From contig NC_049916.1 in assembly GCF_001411555.2 (NCBI RefSeq), forward strand, positions 1,364,001-1,428,000: a stretch of 64,000 bases of DNA. The letters run 5' to 3'. Both the position numbers and the translations under genes were made by a program. Below, one piece after another: positions 1 through 12,800 of this stretch (position 1 is the stretch's first letter; each line of letters begins with the position of its first letter). This DNA is from Juglans regia. Its lineage: Eukaryota; Streptophyta; Magnoliopsida; Fagales; Juglandaceae. Under the pieces are notes generated by a model. The model did no database searches, was not told where the DNA came from, and saw only the letters and a program-made list of their open reading frames with translations.

Positions 1-920
1 AACAACACAACAACGGAACAATGCAAAACGCACAGTGGCTGTGGGTCTCAAAAATCCACTTTTGAACAGGGACAAACCAAGACCTGAGATTACTTGGTAA
101 GGGCTTAGGGATGTCGGTGAAGCTAATGGTGGTGGTAGTTGGCCATGGGTGGTGGTGTAGAGGGCGGTTGAAGGCCAAAATGCTCAAAACAGAAATGGAG
201 TTGGTGGAGCTTCACCGGTGGCGGATCGAAGCTAGGGATGGGTGGGTTAGGTTGCTAGGAGGTCAAGAAAGATGTGGTGAAGAAAATGTGGCCGGAGGTG
301 GCGCGACGGCGACGCGCGAACACAGGAGGTGCTGCGGCTTAAAGCAATGCGTGGGGGCTCATGGCGGCGTGAGAGGGGCTGGAAATCGAAGGGTGAGATC
401 GCCGGCCGAAGGGGAAGAAAACAGTAGGGGCGGTGATGGCAATGGGCGGCGCACGACGGCGCTGTGGGTGGAGGCGAAAAATGAACGAGGGAGAGAAGGA
501 AGGTGTCGCGCGTTCGGGGAGAGAAGCAGGGGAGGAAAAAGAAAAGGAAGAAAAAGAAAGAAGGGAAAAAAGAAATGAGGAAAAAGAAAAAGAAAGTGAA
601 AGAAATGAGGTCCAATTCTCACATCTTGGGTCACACAAATGATCCAACGAAAAAGATTTTAAAACAGCAAGTTAAATAAAATAATTTAAACATAGTGCTT
701 AAATGAAAATAAAATAATTAAATCCAACAATAACTAACTAGAATAAAGAACAATTTAAATAATGAACAATAGTTAATAACAAGAAACACATTGAATTAAC
801 AATTAAAAATCTTAAAATAATATAATATAAATCATCTAAAATTTAAAATAAGAAAGCCCCTAATCTTAGTATATGCAATAATTTACTTAGTCAAAATACA
901 CGTAAATATGGGGTATCACA
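1..920 (-). repeat. Gypsy-type LTR fragment (reverse orientation)
   Basis: Read on the minus strand, this stretch begins at 920 with TGTGATACCCCATATTTACG. That opening resembles the TGTRACACCCC start common to plant Ty3/gypsy LTRs. CACTA transposase coding sequence starts immediately after it at 921, which suggests the LTR interrupts the CACTA. The interior has a purine-rich, GC-richer part (about 110-640) and a very AT-rich part (640-900). Open frames in the purine-rich part are low-complexity R/G/E/K translations with no recognisable domain, so I do not call a gene. The other end is outside the window or not recognisable. The family assignment is inferred from the terminal motif only. Confidence 0.45.
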
Positions 921-3900
921 GTTGGTATCTATGGGTTCTTGACCAGAGATGTGCAGGTTGTGTTAATTGAGTTTGGTGCATTTTTTAAAGATTTACGTGC
1001 TAGAACGTTGAATATAGAAGTTTTGGATTGTATGGAACTAGAAATTGCATTAATATTGTGTAAGTTTGAGAGATTTACCCACCGTCATTTTTCGACATCA
1101 TGATTCATTTACCCGTTCATTTGCCACATAAGGCTCGACTTGCAGGACCAATCCAGTACAGGTGGATGTATCCCATTGAGCGGTTTCTTGGAAAATTGAA
1201 ATGCACAGTGGGTAATGATGTCTATCCAAAAGGATAAATTGCATAAACATATATTGATGACGAGTGTCATACATTCTGTTTCAAATACTTCCACGGCATT
1301 GACACAATGTTTGATCGGCTGGAAAGAAATTTTGATGTTGACCAAGCAAGACAACGGAACGGATTTTCTATATTTTCTCAACAAGTACGTCCACTTGGTG
1401 CTTAGCGTGGTTATGATTTGTGTGAAAAGGAGTTCAAGAAAACTCAGTGGTACGTGCTAAATAATTGTCTAGAGATAGAGAATCACTTGAAGTAAGTTCA
1501 AATTAATTGTTAATTAATCATTGAATTTACTTATTAAACAATTATACGAATATACTTATTGTTGGTAACTTTTAATTTCAGTGATCATATTAACGTGCTC
1601 AAAGAACTGAGAGTACATGATATAGACCAGAGACATGAACAAGAGTTCCCGAAATGGTTCGAACAATGGCAATGACATTAATACAGATGTAATTTTGCAC
1701 TAACATATTTAAAATAGAGATGATTGTTAACAGTTGAATGTTTATACTTGATTTAATATGTAGGTTGTATAAATGCATATGAGTAATCCAAACGATATAT
1801 CAGATGAACTATATGCACTGGCACGTGGCCCCTCGAGATGTGCTGCTTGATATTTTGCATGTATTTCTCAAGGAAGTAGGTATCACACAATTAATCGAGA
1901 ACTTGATAGGAAAACACAAAATAGTGGTGTCCTTGTCGAAGGGAGTCATGATGGAGACACTATTGATTTTTATGGAGTTATTGTAGATGTAATTGGAATG
2001 AGATATGTGTGGGAGCTTGTGGTTTATATATTTAAGTGTGATTGATGGGATTTAAGCAATTCTCGAAGGGGAAAATGCCAGGATGAATATTTTATGAGTA
2101 TTAATACGTCAAAAAAATGGTATGAAGATGATCATTTTATTTTGGCTTCCCAAGCATCTCAAGTATTCTATTTAAACGATCCTCAGTTAGGAAATCAATG
2201 GCAAGTAGTATAAAAGTTTTCTCCTAGAAATATTTATGACGTTATCCCTGAGATAGAGGGATAAGATAAAGAAGAAGATGATCCCTCTACTCAAGAAGCA
2301 TACCAAGAGAGTCAACATGCCTTTAACTTATTTGTGGATTTGAATCAGTATTAGATGATCCCATTACATAGGGAAGATATTGAAGCTGAAATAGTTGATG
2401 CGACAGTTGATTAAAGTATTAAGTCATCTGAAGTATCTACAGATGATGAGAGCGAATCTATTGATGAAACTGATACAGATGATTGACCGGTTTTATGTTC
2501 ACATTATACAGTATCTCGCAATTATGCCACCAAAGAGGAAGGAAGTTCGCATCCCATCTCCACCTGTTTCTAGCTCTCCATCTGACTCACTATTAGAGAT
2601 TGACTCTATGGAGCAAGATAAATAGCTAATACTCATTTTTTCACTTAAGATATATGATAATTGATACGAGGTAAATAACTAACATTATTTTATAGCGATA
2701 ACAATACAATCTTGTCACGGACGAGGCACTACTAGAGGCGTGACGTTAGAGAAATATCGTAAAGTAGGTAAGATTAAGGTTAACATTCCTGATGAACATA
2801 CCGGAAGCGAGGGACAACAAGCAGCTTGGCTTGCATCGCATGTGGGTGCTCCTACACGGACTTATGCACATTTAGCTATGAGTTCGTGGCATAAAGTCCA
2901 ACAAGATGTGAAAGAGCTTATAAAGAAGTATTGTTTGGTACGTAATATTTAAATAATAAATTTATATTGATATTATTTAATATTCTAAATGATAATATCT
3001 TTGTGTATATACTTTTTCAAGGATGACTTCGAACTAAATTTTTGTCGGAGAGATGAGCGTAGGACTGTCGAAGAGCTAATATGTAATGCATTCTGCAAGT
3101 ATAAAGAAGGTGTCACGAGCATTACAAGAAGTATGAGAATAAGGAAGATGCACGCCATCATTCTTTTTAGGATGTTCGGCCTGAAGATCAATGAGAAAAA
3201 CTTTGCGACATGTTTGAGGATCAATCATATAAGGTAAATTAAATGAATACTTTATATGTCATATTTGTAATTTTCACTTACTAACTTTTACAACTTCTAT
3301 GCAGGAGCAAAGTTCTATAAACAAAACGAATAGACCGAAATTGAAGATTCATCATCATACAAGCTCAATATCTTTCTATCGCCTCTTTAAAAAATTGGTA
3401 ATGAACTTTTTTTTTTTTCTATATAGTTTGTTTTTAATATTAACTTTATATATTAACAATGTCTCTTGTAGAAAGAGTCAGACACTAATTATGATCTGAT
3501 AAAATTATATGCTGCATCACATACTAATAGTAATGGAGAGTGGACTCATCCCGATGCTCATGAGAATTATGTAAGTATTATAATTTCTTTTAATTAAACA
3601 TATTTAAATTATTGTGTCAATATTAATTTTATATGTTGTGTGTAGGATAAAATGGTGACCCTTCGTGCTGAAGTTGCATTAGATCATAATTCATCAACAA
3701 GTGATGTTGAAATTTTTACACAAGTTCTGGGTCAATGTTCAGGATATTTAAGGGGTTTGGGTCGTTGTGTAAAGCCTTCAGGTTCTTCATCAACGTCAAG
3801 CACTACTATCATTGCGTTAGATAATGCAAATTCTAGGATCGAAGAATTGATGGCAAAACAGCATGAGTTAGAGGCTCAATTGACGAAACAAGCAGACATG

Positions 3901-3978
3901 GAGATGTGCTTAAAACAACAAGAAGATCAACAAAGAGAGATGCAACTCCAAATGCAAGAACAACAAAGACAGATATAA
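921..3978 (+). pseudogene. CACTA transposase (TNP2 C-terminus) and second ORF remnants
   Basis: Stop- and frameshift-ridden pieces appear in the usual order. At about 930-1680 is a DUF4218-like part of TNP2, with words such as PVHLPHKARLAGP and NFDVDQARQ. At about 1740-2180 is a DUF4216-like part (LYALARGPSRC; TQNSGVLVEGSHDGDTIDFY). At 2524-2625 a new protein starts with MPPKRKEVRIPSPP. At 2740-3240 and 3300-3570 are blocks resembling the plant Ptta/En/Spm protein (Transposase_24). At 3652-3978 a glutamine-rich coiled-coil tail ends in QMQEQQRQI and a stop. The catalytic core of TNP2 lies upstream and is absent, so this copy cannot make transposase. Introns may explain some frame breaks in the second protein, but the stops in the TNP2 part indicate decay. 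Confidence 0.7.
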
Positions 3979-4693
3979 TTTCAAATGCAGATGCTTATGC
4001 AACAATTCAGGCCTCCAAGTAATTAATTTTCGTTTGAAGTGTTTTTGTATATTGAACAATTATATATCATGTACTGATAATTCTATTAGTATTTTATTTA
4101 TTTAGATTAGTTTAGTTTTATTTGTATTGAACAATTTGTAACGTATTTTTGAAATATAAATATCTATTTAGTTTTAAATTAGTATTGTCCATGAAAATAA
4201 TAACTGTTTAAACTCTCATCAAACGTTCGAACATATATTAATCGGACACAACCATTCGAACATCACATGTTAATGTTCGAACGGTAAAAAAGTTGCATGC
4301 CGTTCGAACATGCAATTCACTATTTACATTCGATCGTTACTTTTTTTGTTCGAACGTTTCTTCATGTGTATTTAGTTGAACGGACTGGTATCGATCGACT
4401 AGACATGAAGTACCCGTTTGAAAAATCCCTCTTTGTTTGAACGTTATTTACTTCGTTCGAACGAATTTTCGAGACGAATTTAAATCGTCCTAGAAAAAAA
4501 CCATTCGAACTCGATCAAATGGTCTGGCTCAATTTCGTCCTAAAAAATATTTTTTGGAACGAATTTGTGATTTTATTCTCAAAATACCTCTTGAAATAGT
4601 TTTATTGGGACGACCTTGGAACTTTTTTTTTTTCCGTCTCAAAAAATATTTTGGGACGAAATGCCAGTCTAAAAGACAATATTTGTTGTACCA
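921..4693 (+). mobile_element. CACTA (En/Spm) element, 3' half
   Basis: Broken coding pieces of a TNP2-type transposase and a second CACTA protein are followed by a non-coding 3' zone (about 4200-4520). That zone has repeated TTCGAAC / GTTCGAACG words, like the subterminal transposase-binding repeats of this superfamily. The end near 4690 reads TTTGTTGTACC where an intact CACTA end would read TGTTGTAGTG, so the terminus has decayed. A GGGACGAAA-type inverted motif lies at about 4600-4670. The 5' half is missing and is replaced at 920 by an LTR. The element is related to the better preserved copy at 34600-40994, with the same order of protein pieces and the same palindromic word. Confidence 0.7.
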
Positions 4694-4779
4694 ATATTTA
4701 ATTTTCGAGAGCTCCAAACAACAACTTGTAATGCGAGGACTGTCTCAATATTTAACATGTTTTTCATGTGGATGACTTG

Positions 4780-5950
4780 GTCATCTCATCTCATGAATGG
4801 AACTCAGATCAGAACGTTCCTCGTCTTGTAGGTCAAACGATTACATGCACATGATTCGGTGAAAAGGATTCATATAATATATCTTCGATCTCCGTGGATA
4901 GGAACTAGCAAGTATCTCACCATCTCCATTCACACTGGGTTTTCCATGCTTCTACATTGGAAAAGGAAAAGACCCTCATAACCCCCTAAATGTACTCGAA
5001 TGTGCATCTTCACCCCTATGTGTAGCTTCACAATTTATTTGCTTATAACGAAAGTTCATAGATAATGCTATATATAATCTTGTGTACGAACTCCTTGGTC
5101 AACAAATTAACACTTAATATTTTAGTATAATCTTATTACTAAAAGAAAATCAGTACTGGTTGTGCTAGCTGTCACTGTGTCACATCACATGGAATCTCAC
5201 ATTTTCGTCAACTTTGCGAATTAAAAATTTTACCCAGTTCTGTATATTAATTAGCAAATTGCCTTTTTCAATCATTTTGATTTGCTGGGAAAGTCCCCAA
5301 GTTTGACTTTTCCCATGTTACAGTAACACGTTTAGCTGGCTGGGTTGACTTGGGAGTAGTTAAGTTTTTATGGGTTGTTACGAACCACAATATATGCTAA
5401 AGAAAGACTCGAGTACGGGGATAAAACAGACTAATGGCGCCAATGCTATTCGCTCGCTCTTATCTATATATTTGTCAGAAGATAAAGACTTATGAGTACC
5501 ATTATTGTTCATCACTTGCTAGCTTCTGCATCCATCTTCAATCTTGCATGCAGCTCATTCCGAAGTGGATGCATGCAGCATCTAATTAAGGCACTTCCTG
5601 TCACTCATTTCTTTAATCTAAATCCTCGTCTTGTTTCCTCGCTCCAACTTTAACTATAAGTTCATTTTCTACTGATCTATAAATCCGCATTGTTGGATGA
5701 AGTTTTTTTTCCCTCAAATTTTGCATGTTTGGCTATTACTATGCATAATGTTGATGAATGAAAAATCGTACAATAGACCAGAAGGGGAAAAAGAATCATT
5801 CTCAATCCGTTGAGACGATTTAGGCCTCGATCCGTTGTTGTTTGGAGCTCCCGACAATGGTGACTATTGTTACTCAGGTCAGACTACGTAATTAACATTC
5901 TCGGCATTCTTCCAATCCCCTAGGTATTATCACAGCTTCTAATTTTATGA
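4780..5950 (+). pseudogene. Relic CNGC unit 0: promoter plus tail of exon 2
   Basis: The opening (about 4790-4860: AACGTTCCTCG, AGGTCAAACGATTAC) matches the start of unit B near 31700. The promoter module shared by all CNGC units follows (GTTACAGTAACACGTTTAGC near 5320, the TTCTGCATC...CAGCATCTAA block at 5520-5590, TATAAATC near 5678). Exon 1 is not recognisable. At 5858-5925 a 68-bp piece matches the 3' end of CNGC exon 2, encoding SDYVINILGILPIP, followed by a GT donor. Everything between promoter and exon 2 tail, and everything 3' of exon 2, is lost. It is a truncated duplicate next to unit A. Confidence 0.65.
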
Positions 5951-6269
5951 TCCAAGCAATATTACTAATTAAATGTATAAAATTAGAAAAAAATAGAAAA
6001 ACATAAGTTAAAATAACAAACATGCCAAAATCAAAATAAGAAAAAAATAAAAATATATATAAATTCTTTCTTAATCATAAATAAGTAAATAAATAAAAAT
6101 ATAAGTGGACATATTTAATAGTCATACTATCATTTTCCTATATTAATGAAATGATACATGCTACAACATATACGGCCTTTTGCGGCCACTTGATCATAGT
6201 TTGACCAAGTTTTTGGTCAATAAGTCTGCAAAAAATTTATTCGCGTGGTTGATCTAATATTCTTTCTTG

Positions 6270-6368
6270 AAGGTGGCCGGTAACTTTGATTTTTCCCTTT
6301 GTTACAGTAACACGTTTAGCTGGCCGACGTTGACTTTTCACTATTATGTATTTTATAATATTTATATA

Positions 6369-6413
<45 letters not shown>

Positions 6414-6858
6414 ACATAATTAAGACATGATCACTATTGTTCACCACAGCTTCTGCATCTTCAATATTGCAGCTCACTCGTAATTTGATGCAGCATCTAA
6501 GGCACTTTCTGTCACTTATTCATGCTTTAATCTAAATCCTCTTCTTGTTTCCTCGATCGCTCCAACTTTATGTGCAGGTTCATTTTCTACTTTATAAATA
6601 CAAATTGTTGGATGTAGTTACTTTTTTTTTTTTAATTATGCATCGATCTCTCTGGCTATTACCATCCATGAAGTTCTTTATAAGTACTACACGAGTTTTT
6701 ATATTATTAAGTCTTTTATTTTTTTTTGCTTCTGGGCTGCATATTATATGACAGCGTTCATATGTTTTCCATTTTCTAGAAGTGCACCAAATCCGGAATT
6801 TCTGGATACTAAGAGAAGTTCGCGGTGTTGAAAGATTGGGACTTTGTAAGCTTTAGTT
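6270..6858 (+). promoter_or_regulatory. Promoter and 5' leader of CNGC gene A
   Basis: The module holds GTTACAGTAACACGTTTAGC at about 6302, a TTGACTTTT W-box-like core near 6330, a long (AT)n run at 6361-6410, the conserved CAGCTTCTGCATCTTCAATA block at about 6446, and a TATA box (TATAAATA) at 6593-6600, 259 bp before the ATG at 6859. The same order of motifs precedes exon 1 in units B, C0 and C, which is the main support for calling it the functional upstream region. W-boxes are WRKY sites in plants; their role here is inferred only. Confidence 0.6.
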
Positions 6859-9800
6859 ATGAGTCGTCGTTGGAATTCTCAAGGAAGCGGGCGGGTAAAG
6901 TGAGCATCTTCTTCTTCTTCTTCTTCAATCTTAAAAATGCTATTTATCCTACTGTTATCTTTTGACATGAAAGACAAAAATTTGTAAATACTTTTCTACC
7001 CATGATTTAGTAAATACTTTTCATGTGGTTAAAATATTTTCGTGTGTATATGAGTAATGTTACATATAATTATAGAGTATGCAAGTACTGTATAGTCACT
7101 TTAGAAAAGAGTGCTATTCATGTGGTTTGAATAAGAGTCTCTTGGAAAAATGAGGTTTATTATTAAAAAATTATTTTTTTTTTATGTAAATTCTGTATTT
7201 ATTCACTTTTTTCAAAATGATTATACGATGTTTACATACTCAAGACTTCAACTATCATTTCACATATACATATATTTTGCTGGTCAGCGACGTGGATATT
7301 GAGCGGCAAGCTCCCAAGAATGATGGTACTGGTTCAGATAAAAAGACGACAATAAAAATGGCAATTGGGCAGGCCGTCAATTACCCTTTGATGATAAAAA
7401 TTATTTCAAAAATGAAGGAAATCATCTCAAAAATGCCGTGGTGGTTCCAGTACTTCCATTGGGATGTGATGTTTTTAGTGTTGTGCGTAGTTACAGTAGC
7501 AGTGGACCCTTTGTTCTTTTATCTTCCTGTCATCAACGAGGCTACCAAATGCATTACTATAGATACCACTTTGGAAATCACTGCTATTTGTGTGCGATCG
7601 TTCCTGGATTTGGTTGCTTTTGGGAATTTGGTTGCACGCAGGGATTACATGATGAGTTCAGACTACGTAATTAACATTCTCGCCATTCTTCCAGTTCCTC
7701 AGGTACCATGACAAACTTTTCTGATTCTAATTTTATAATCCAAACGATAATATTACTAATTATTAAATGTATAAAATTAATAAAAAAATATAACTTAAAA
7801 AAAATTAAAAAAACACGCCAAAATTAGAATAAAGAAACTAGAAAGTATAGAAATTAAAAAACAACTCAAAACATAAACCAATATTTTTAAAAGAACATAA
7901 GAATATAATGTATAAAAAAATTATATATTAGAAAAGAAAACTAAAAAATTGCTAAAAACATAATGAATAGGGTTTTCCTTCCAATTATGTTGGAGGAAAT
8001 TTTATTAAAAAACAAGTGCTTGTTTCTCATATGCTCAAGAGATACATATCAATATTATAACCTAGAAGATATTTGCAACTGTGAATTATGCAATCTACGC
8101 ATAATCGCTTTGAAAAAAGTGAATAAAACATGAGATTCATATGAAAAAGAATTAATTTTTTAATAATAGATTCCACTATTTTTCAAAGTGATTACACGGC
8201 GTTTACGTACTTCACGGTTGTATGTAGAATTACTCATATTCTAAATGGGTTAGTTGGAAGAAAAACTTCCTCCCAAAAACTCTGTCCTATCATAGTATAT
8301 TAAATTTTCAATTAATAGAACACCACCAAAACACTAGACAAGGTAATATAATATATAAGATGTCAGAAGTTCATGTTATTTGAATGTGAGAAGTTGAATA
8401 TGATTTGTTTGTATGTTGAACAATATTAAAAACATTGTTATTATTTTTATATTTTTTAATGCTAAAATCTTGGACTGTTCATCTGGGTTCCGGCCTGGAA
8501 ACCGGGTATACCCGGACCAGGTTAGCTCTGGTCAGACCCAACCCGAGTTTCGGTTCCGAGTTGAATCCTTTTTTTTTCCTCTGCATAAAACCTTCCAGAA
8601 TGCCTTTATTCTTTGCTTTGCTTCCCCTGCTTCATGATATATGTTTTCCAATGCCGAAAAAAAAAATACAATCTCAGGGAAAATAGTAATTGTGTTTGAA
8701 TTAAGAAATTTGAATTAAGAAAGGTCAACAAATCTGGAAACCAATCAGCTACTGATTCAGACCTTGGGCCATGTCGAAGAGCACGAGCTTTATCTGCAGT
8801 CTCTGTAAACAATTAGAAATATAAAAGAAATGAAGTTTGGCTCAATCAATTACCAGTTGGTCGAGTGTATTCATATATATAGATGAGTACAGAGAGTTTA
8901 AATTACATTATCTAGATAGATACAAGATTTCAAATATTTAAACATCTACTAATAGAACTAGATAACTAGATAACTACATAATACTTATGAAATTTGCAGT
9001 GATTCACTAGATAACTATAACAACAACTAGGTAACAGCTGTAACAGATTTATCGGAGCTAATATGTCTAACATCCCCCTTCAAGGTGATGGGAAGATCTT
9101 GAACCATCAACTTGTCACAAAGGAGCAAAAATCTAGCTAAAGTGAGACCCTTTGTAAAAATGTCTGAAGGTTGAGCTGTTGTCGAGATGTAACCCGCTTG
9201 TATGTCTTTGTTAAATATCTTCTCTCTGAAAAAATGATAATCGACCTCAATATGTTTGGTACGAGCATGAAATACGAGATTAGAAGATAGAGCCAAAGCA
9301 CCAAGATTATCTAACCATAGACAGGGAGCACTAGTTAGTGGTATTTACAGCTCCTTAAAGAGCATGCGAAGCTAATAGAGTTCAACCACAGTGAATGCCA
9401 TAGACCTGTATTCTGCTTCTGTGCTTGATCTTGCTACAAAGGGTTGCTTCTTTGCTGACCAAGAAATAAGGCAGGGGCCAAGATATATACAATAGCCAGA
9501 TCTGGACTTCTGTCATTAGGAGACCCTACCCAATTAGAATCACAAAAACCATTAAGTTGCAAGAAGCCCTTGCTGAAGTTGAGACCAAACTGTAAGGTGC
9601 CCTTTAGATACCGCAACACTCTCTTAGCCACTACTAGATGCTCAGTGGTTGGGCAATGTAAGAATTGGCACAGTTGGTTCACACTGAAGGATAGGTCAGG
9701 TCTGATAAGTGTGAGATATTGTAAAGCTCCCACCAAAATTCTATATTCAGTAGGATCATTGAGTGGATCCCTTGAAAATTTGGAAAGTTTGGAACCTGAG

Positions 9801-12800
9801 GTGCAAGGTGTGGAAGTTGGTTTAGCACCAGCCATCCTTGTGCGATTCAATAGATCAGTAGCATACTTTCCTTGATTGAGATGGAGACCTTTTGATGTTT
9901 TTGTGACCTGAATTTCCAAAAAATAAGAGAGGGGACCAAGGTCTTTGACAGCAAACTCATCACTAAGGTGAGTAATAAGATGATCAATGGAAGAAGATGA
10001 ATTACTTGCAATTATTATGTCATTAACATAAATAAGCATAAACAGAAATGTTGTTCAAATGGAATGTAAAAAGCGATGTATCAACCATGGAGCCATTGAA
10101 CTCGAGAGCAAGTAAGGCTTGTGACAGTCTCAAAAACCAAGCTCTAGGAGCTTGTTTGAGTCCATAGATGGACTTATGTAATCTGCACACATAATCAGAG
10201 AGATGAGGATCCTCAAACCCTTTAGGTTGTTCCACGTAAACTTCCTCTTCAAGAAAACCATGTAAAAAGGCATTGGAGATGTCAAATTGTTTGATAAACT
10301 AGTCATGATGAACAACTAATTTTAGTACCAATCAAATTGTGGCTGGTTTAATAATAGGGCTAAATGCCTCATTAAAGTCCACCCCATCAATTTGATCGAA
10401 TCCTTTAGCCACTAATCTGGCCTTGTAATGATCAATACTCCCATTTGATTTTTGTTTGAGCTTAAACACCCACTTATTCCTAACAACTTTCTTATGGCAA
10501 GGTTGTGGACATAAAGTCCAAGTTTTGTTGGCTATGAGGGCATTATATTAAGCCTGCATAGCATCAAGCCAATGCTGGTTCTTCACTACTTCCTTATAGG
10601 TTTGGGGTTCAGAAGGTAAGTTGATGGTAGAGAGAGCTTGGAGAGGATATTTGGTGGAGTAGTAGAGATGGTAGTCTGGAAGTTGTTTAGGTTTGGAGGA
10701 GTTGGTCATGGATTGTGTAATGATTTGAATGGAGGAGGAGGCATGCAAATTTATGGTGGTGAGAGGAGTGGAATTAGGTGAAGGAAGTTGAAGATCAGGT
10801 GAGGAGGAATCAGGTGGGGTTTCAGAGATAAGATCATTATGAAGAGCAAGTGGAGAAGAAGCAAGTTGTGTTTCTAAGATGGGAGTATTATGTGGAGCAG
10901 GTGGGCTTGTATCATTGAGAAAAATAGACTCAGGTGGGCTTGTTTCATTGGGAAAAATGGGCTTAGGTGAGATAGATAAGGTGACGTATCAAGGGAAGAG
11001 GTTGTGACAGTGAATGTAGGAGGTGTAATAATAGGAAAAGAAGAAACTGAATTAAGAGATAAGGGATTAGAGAAAGAACCTGATTGTGAGGCATTGACAG
11101 AGGAGGGAAAAATATCCTGCAAGGGTGAGGAAGCAGCAGCTGGAGCCCTTGTATTAGAAGTAGGAAAATTCAATTCATCAAAGAGGACATGTCTGGAGAT
11201 GTAGACTTTCTGAGAATTTAAATCCAAGCATCAATATCCCTTCTGATTTGAGCTATACCTGAGAAAAACACACTTGGTGCTTCTAAAGGCTAATCTGTGG
11301 GTGTTATAAGGTATAAGCAAAGGGTAACATGCACAACCAAATGTCTTTAGGTATGAGTAATCTAGTGGTTTGTTAAATAAGGTGAAGAATGGTGACTGAT
11401 TGCTAAGGATAGGTGTAGGAAGCCTATTGATGACATATATGGCAGTGAGAAAAGCATTAACCCAGTAACATGATGGAAGATGGGACTGAGCTAAGAGTGA
11501 TAAACCTGTCTCAGTGATATGCCTATGTTTTCTCTCAGAAATCCCATTTTGCTCAGAAGTATGAGGACAAGTGAGCTTATGTAAAATTCCATTGGTAGAG
11601 AGGTATTCTCCACCATTGTCAGTCATAATTTGTTTGATTTTTCTAGAAAATTGAGTTTCAACAAGTTGTTTAAACTTAAGAAAACAAGAGAATACATCAG
11701 ATTTGAATTGCAAAGGAAACAACCAGGTAAATCTGGAAAAATCATCAATAAATATAACATAGAGTTTACATCCACGTACAGAATCAACTGGAGAGATCCA
11801 AACATCTGAGTGTATTAACTCAAGAGGATGTGTGCATCTGCTATTGGACTCGGGAAAGGGAAATTTGTGACTCTTAGCAACTTGACAGGATTCACCCAGA
11901 TTATTCTGTTTTACAGGTCCATAAATAGGAAGCAAAGCTTCTCGAATGACCCTAGCAACTGTGGACTTAGAGGCATGAGCTAATCTAGAATGCCAAATAT
12001 TAATTGGAGCTTTGACACCTTGTAATGCAGTGAAAGAGGAAATATGAGCAGGTTTTGGATTAGATTACTTGAGTTTCAACTTCTTGAGATACATGGGATA
12101 TAGTCCAACTTCACTCTGCCCTTGAAGAAGTGTTTCCTTGGTCTGTAGGTCCTTCACAAAGAAATGAGATGATGTGAGCTCAAAGTAACAGTTATTGTCA
12201 TTGCAAAATTTCTGGATGGATAAAAGATTAGAAGATGCATTCGGGCAATGTAAGATATTGTGTAAAAGAAACTTGTTTTTGGAGTTAAGAAGCATAGAAG
12301 AACCAGTGTTGGTGATGAGCAGGCCTCCTCCATTGCCCACTATGACCTGATCTTTGCCCTGATAAGGCTGTTGTTGTAGGGTCAAGTTGTCCAATTCAGA
12401 AGCAATGTGGTTGTTGGCACCACTGTCAAGATACCAAGGCTGCTCAACTTCTTGTGTGCCATGAGTGTGGGCTGCCAACTGAGCTGGTGGTTGTCGACCT
12501 TGGTAAGTAAAGTCCATCTTGTGATAGCAATCAAGGACTTGGTGGTTGTTTTGCCACATATTTGGCATCGTGGGAATTTGGTGGAGGTGAAGGTGCTGCT
12601 GGATGATTGTGGCTTAAGGGAGAAGTTGCTAGTGTTTGAATTGGCAGGAGGTTGATTATAGTTGGAAGGCTTCCCTTGCTGGGTGGGGTATTTGGATTTC
12701 TTGCCATGGTTAAACTTTGGTTTGTTTGTGAAGAAAGCAAACTGACTGCCATCACTGGGAAGGATCTTGTTTTGAGATTCAAGTAATTGCTCATAATTAA

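Noticed and set aside
111..642. Long ORFs on both strands in the purine-rich start of the window
   Set aside because: Their translations are low-complexity R/G/E/K or F/S/L mirror images of the same purine-rich DNA, with no domain. They lie inside an LTR-like fragment.
6361..6410. Long (AT)n runs (also at 15320, 17750, 51973, 52711 and 55880) as regulatory elements
   Set aside because: They are ordinary dinucleotide microsatellites that vary between the CNGC copies.
9570..9875. Plus-strand ORF of 101 residues
   Set aside because: It is antisense to the copia reverse transcriptase region and has no domain of its own.
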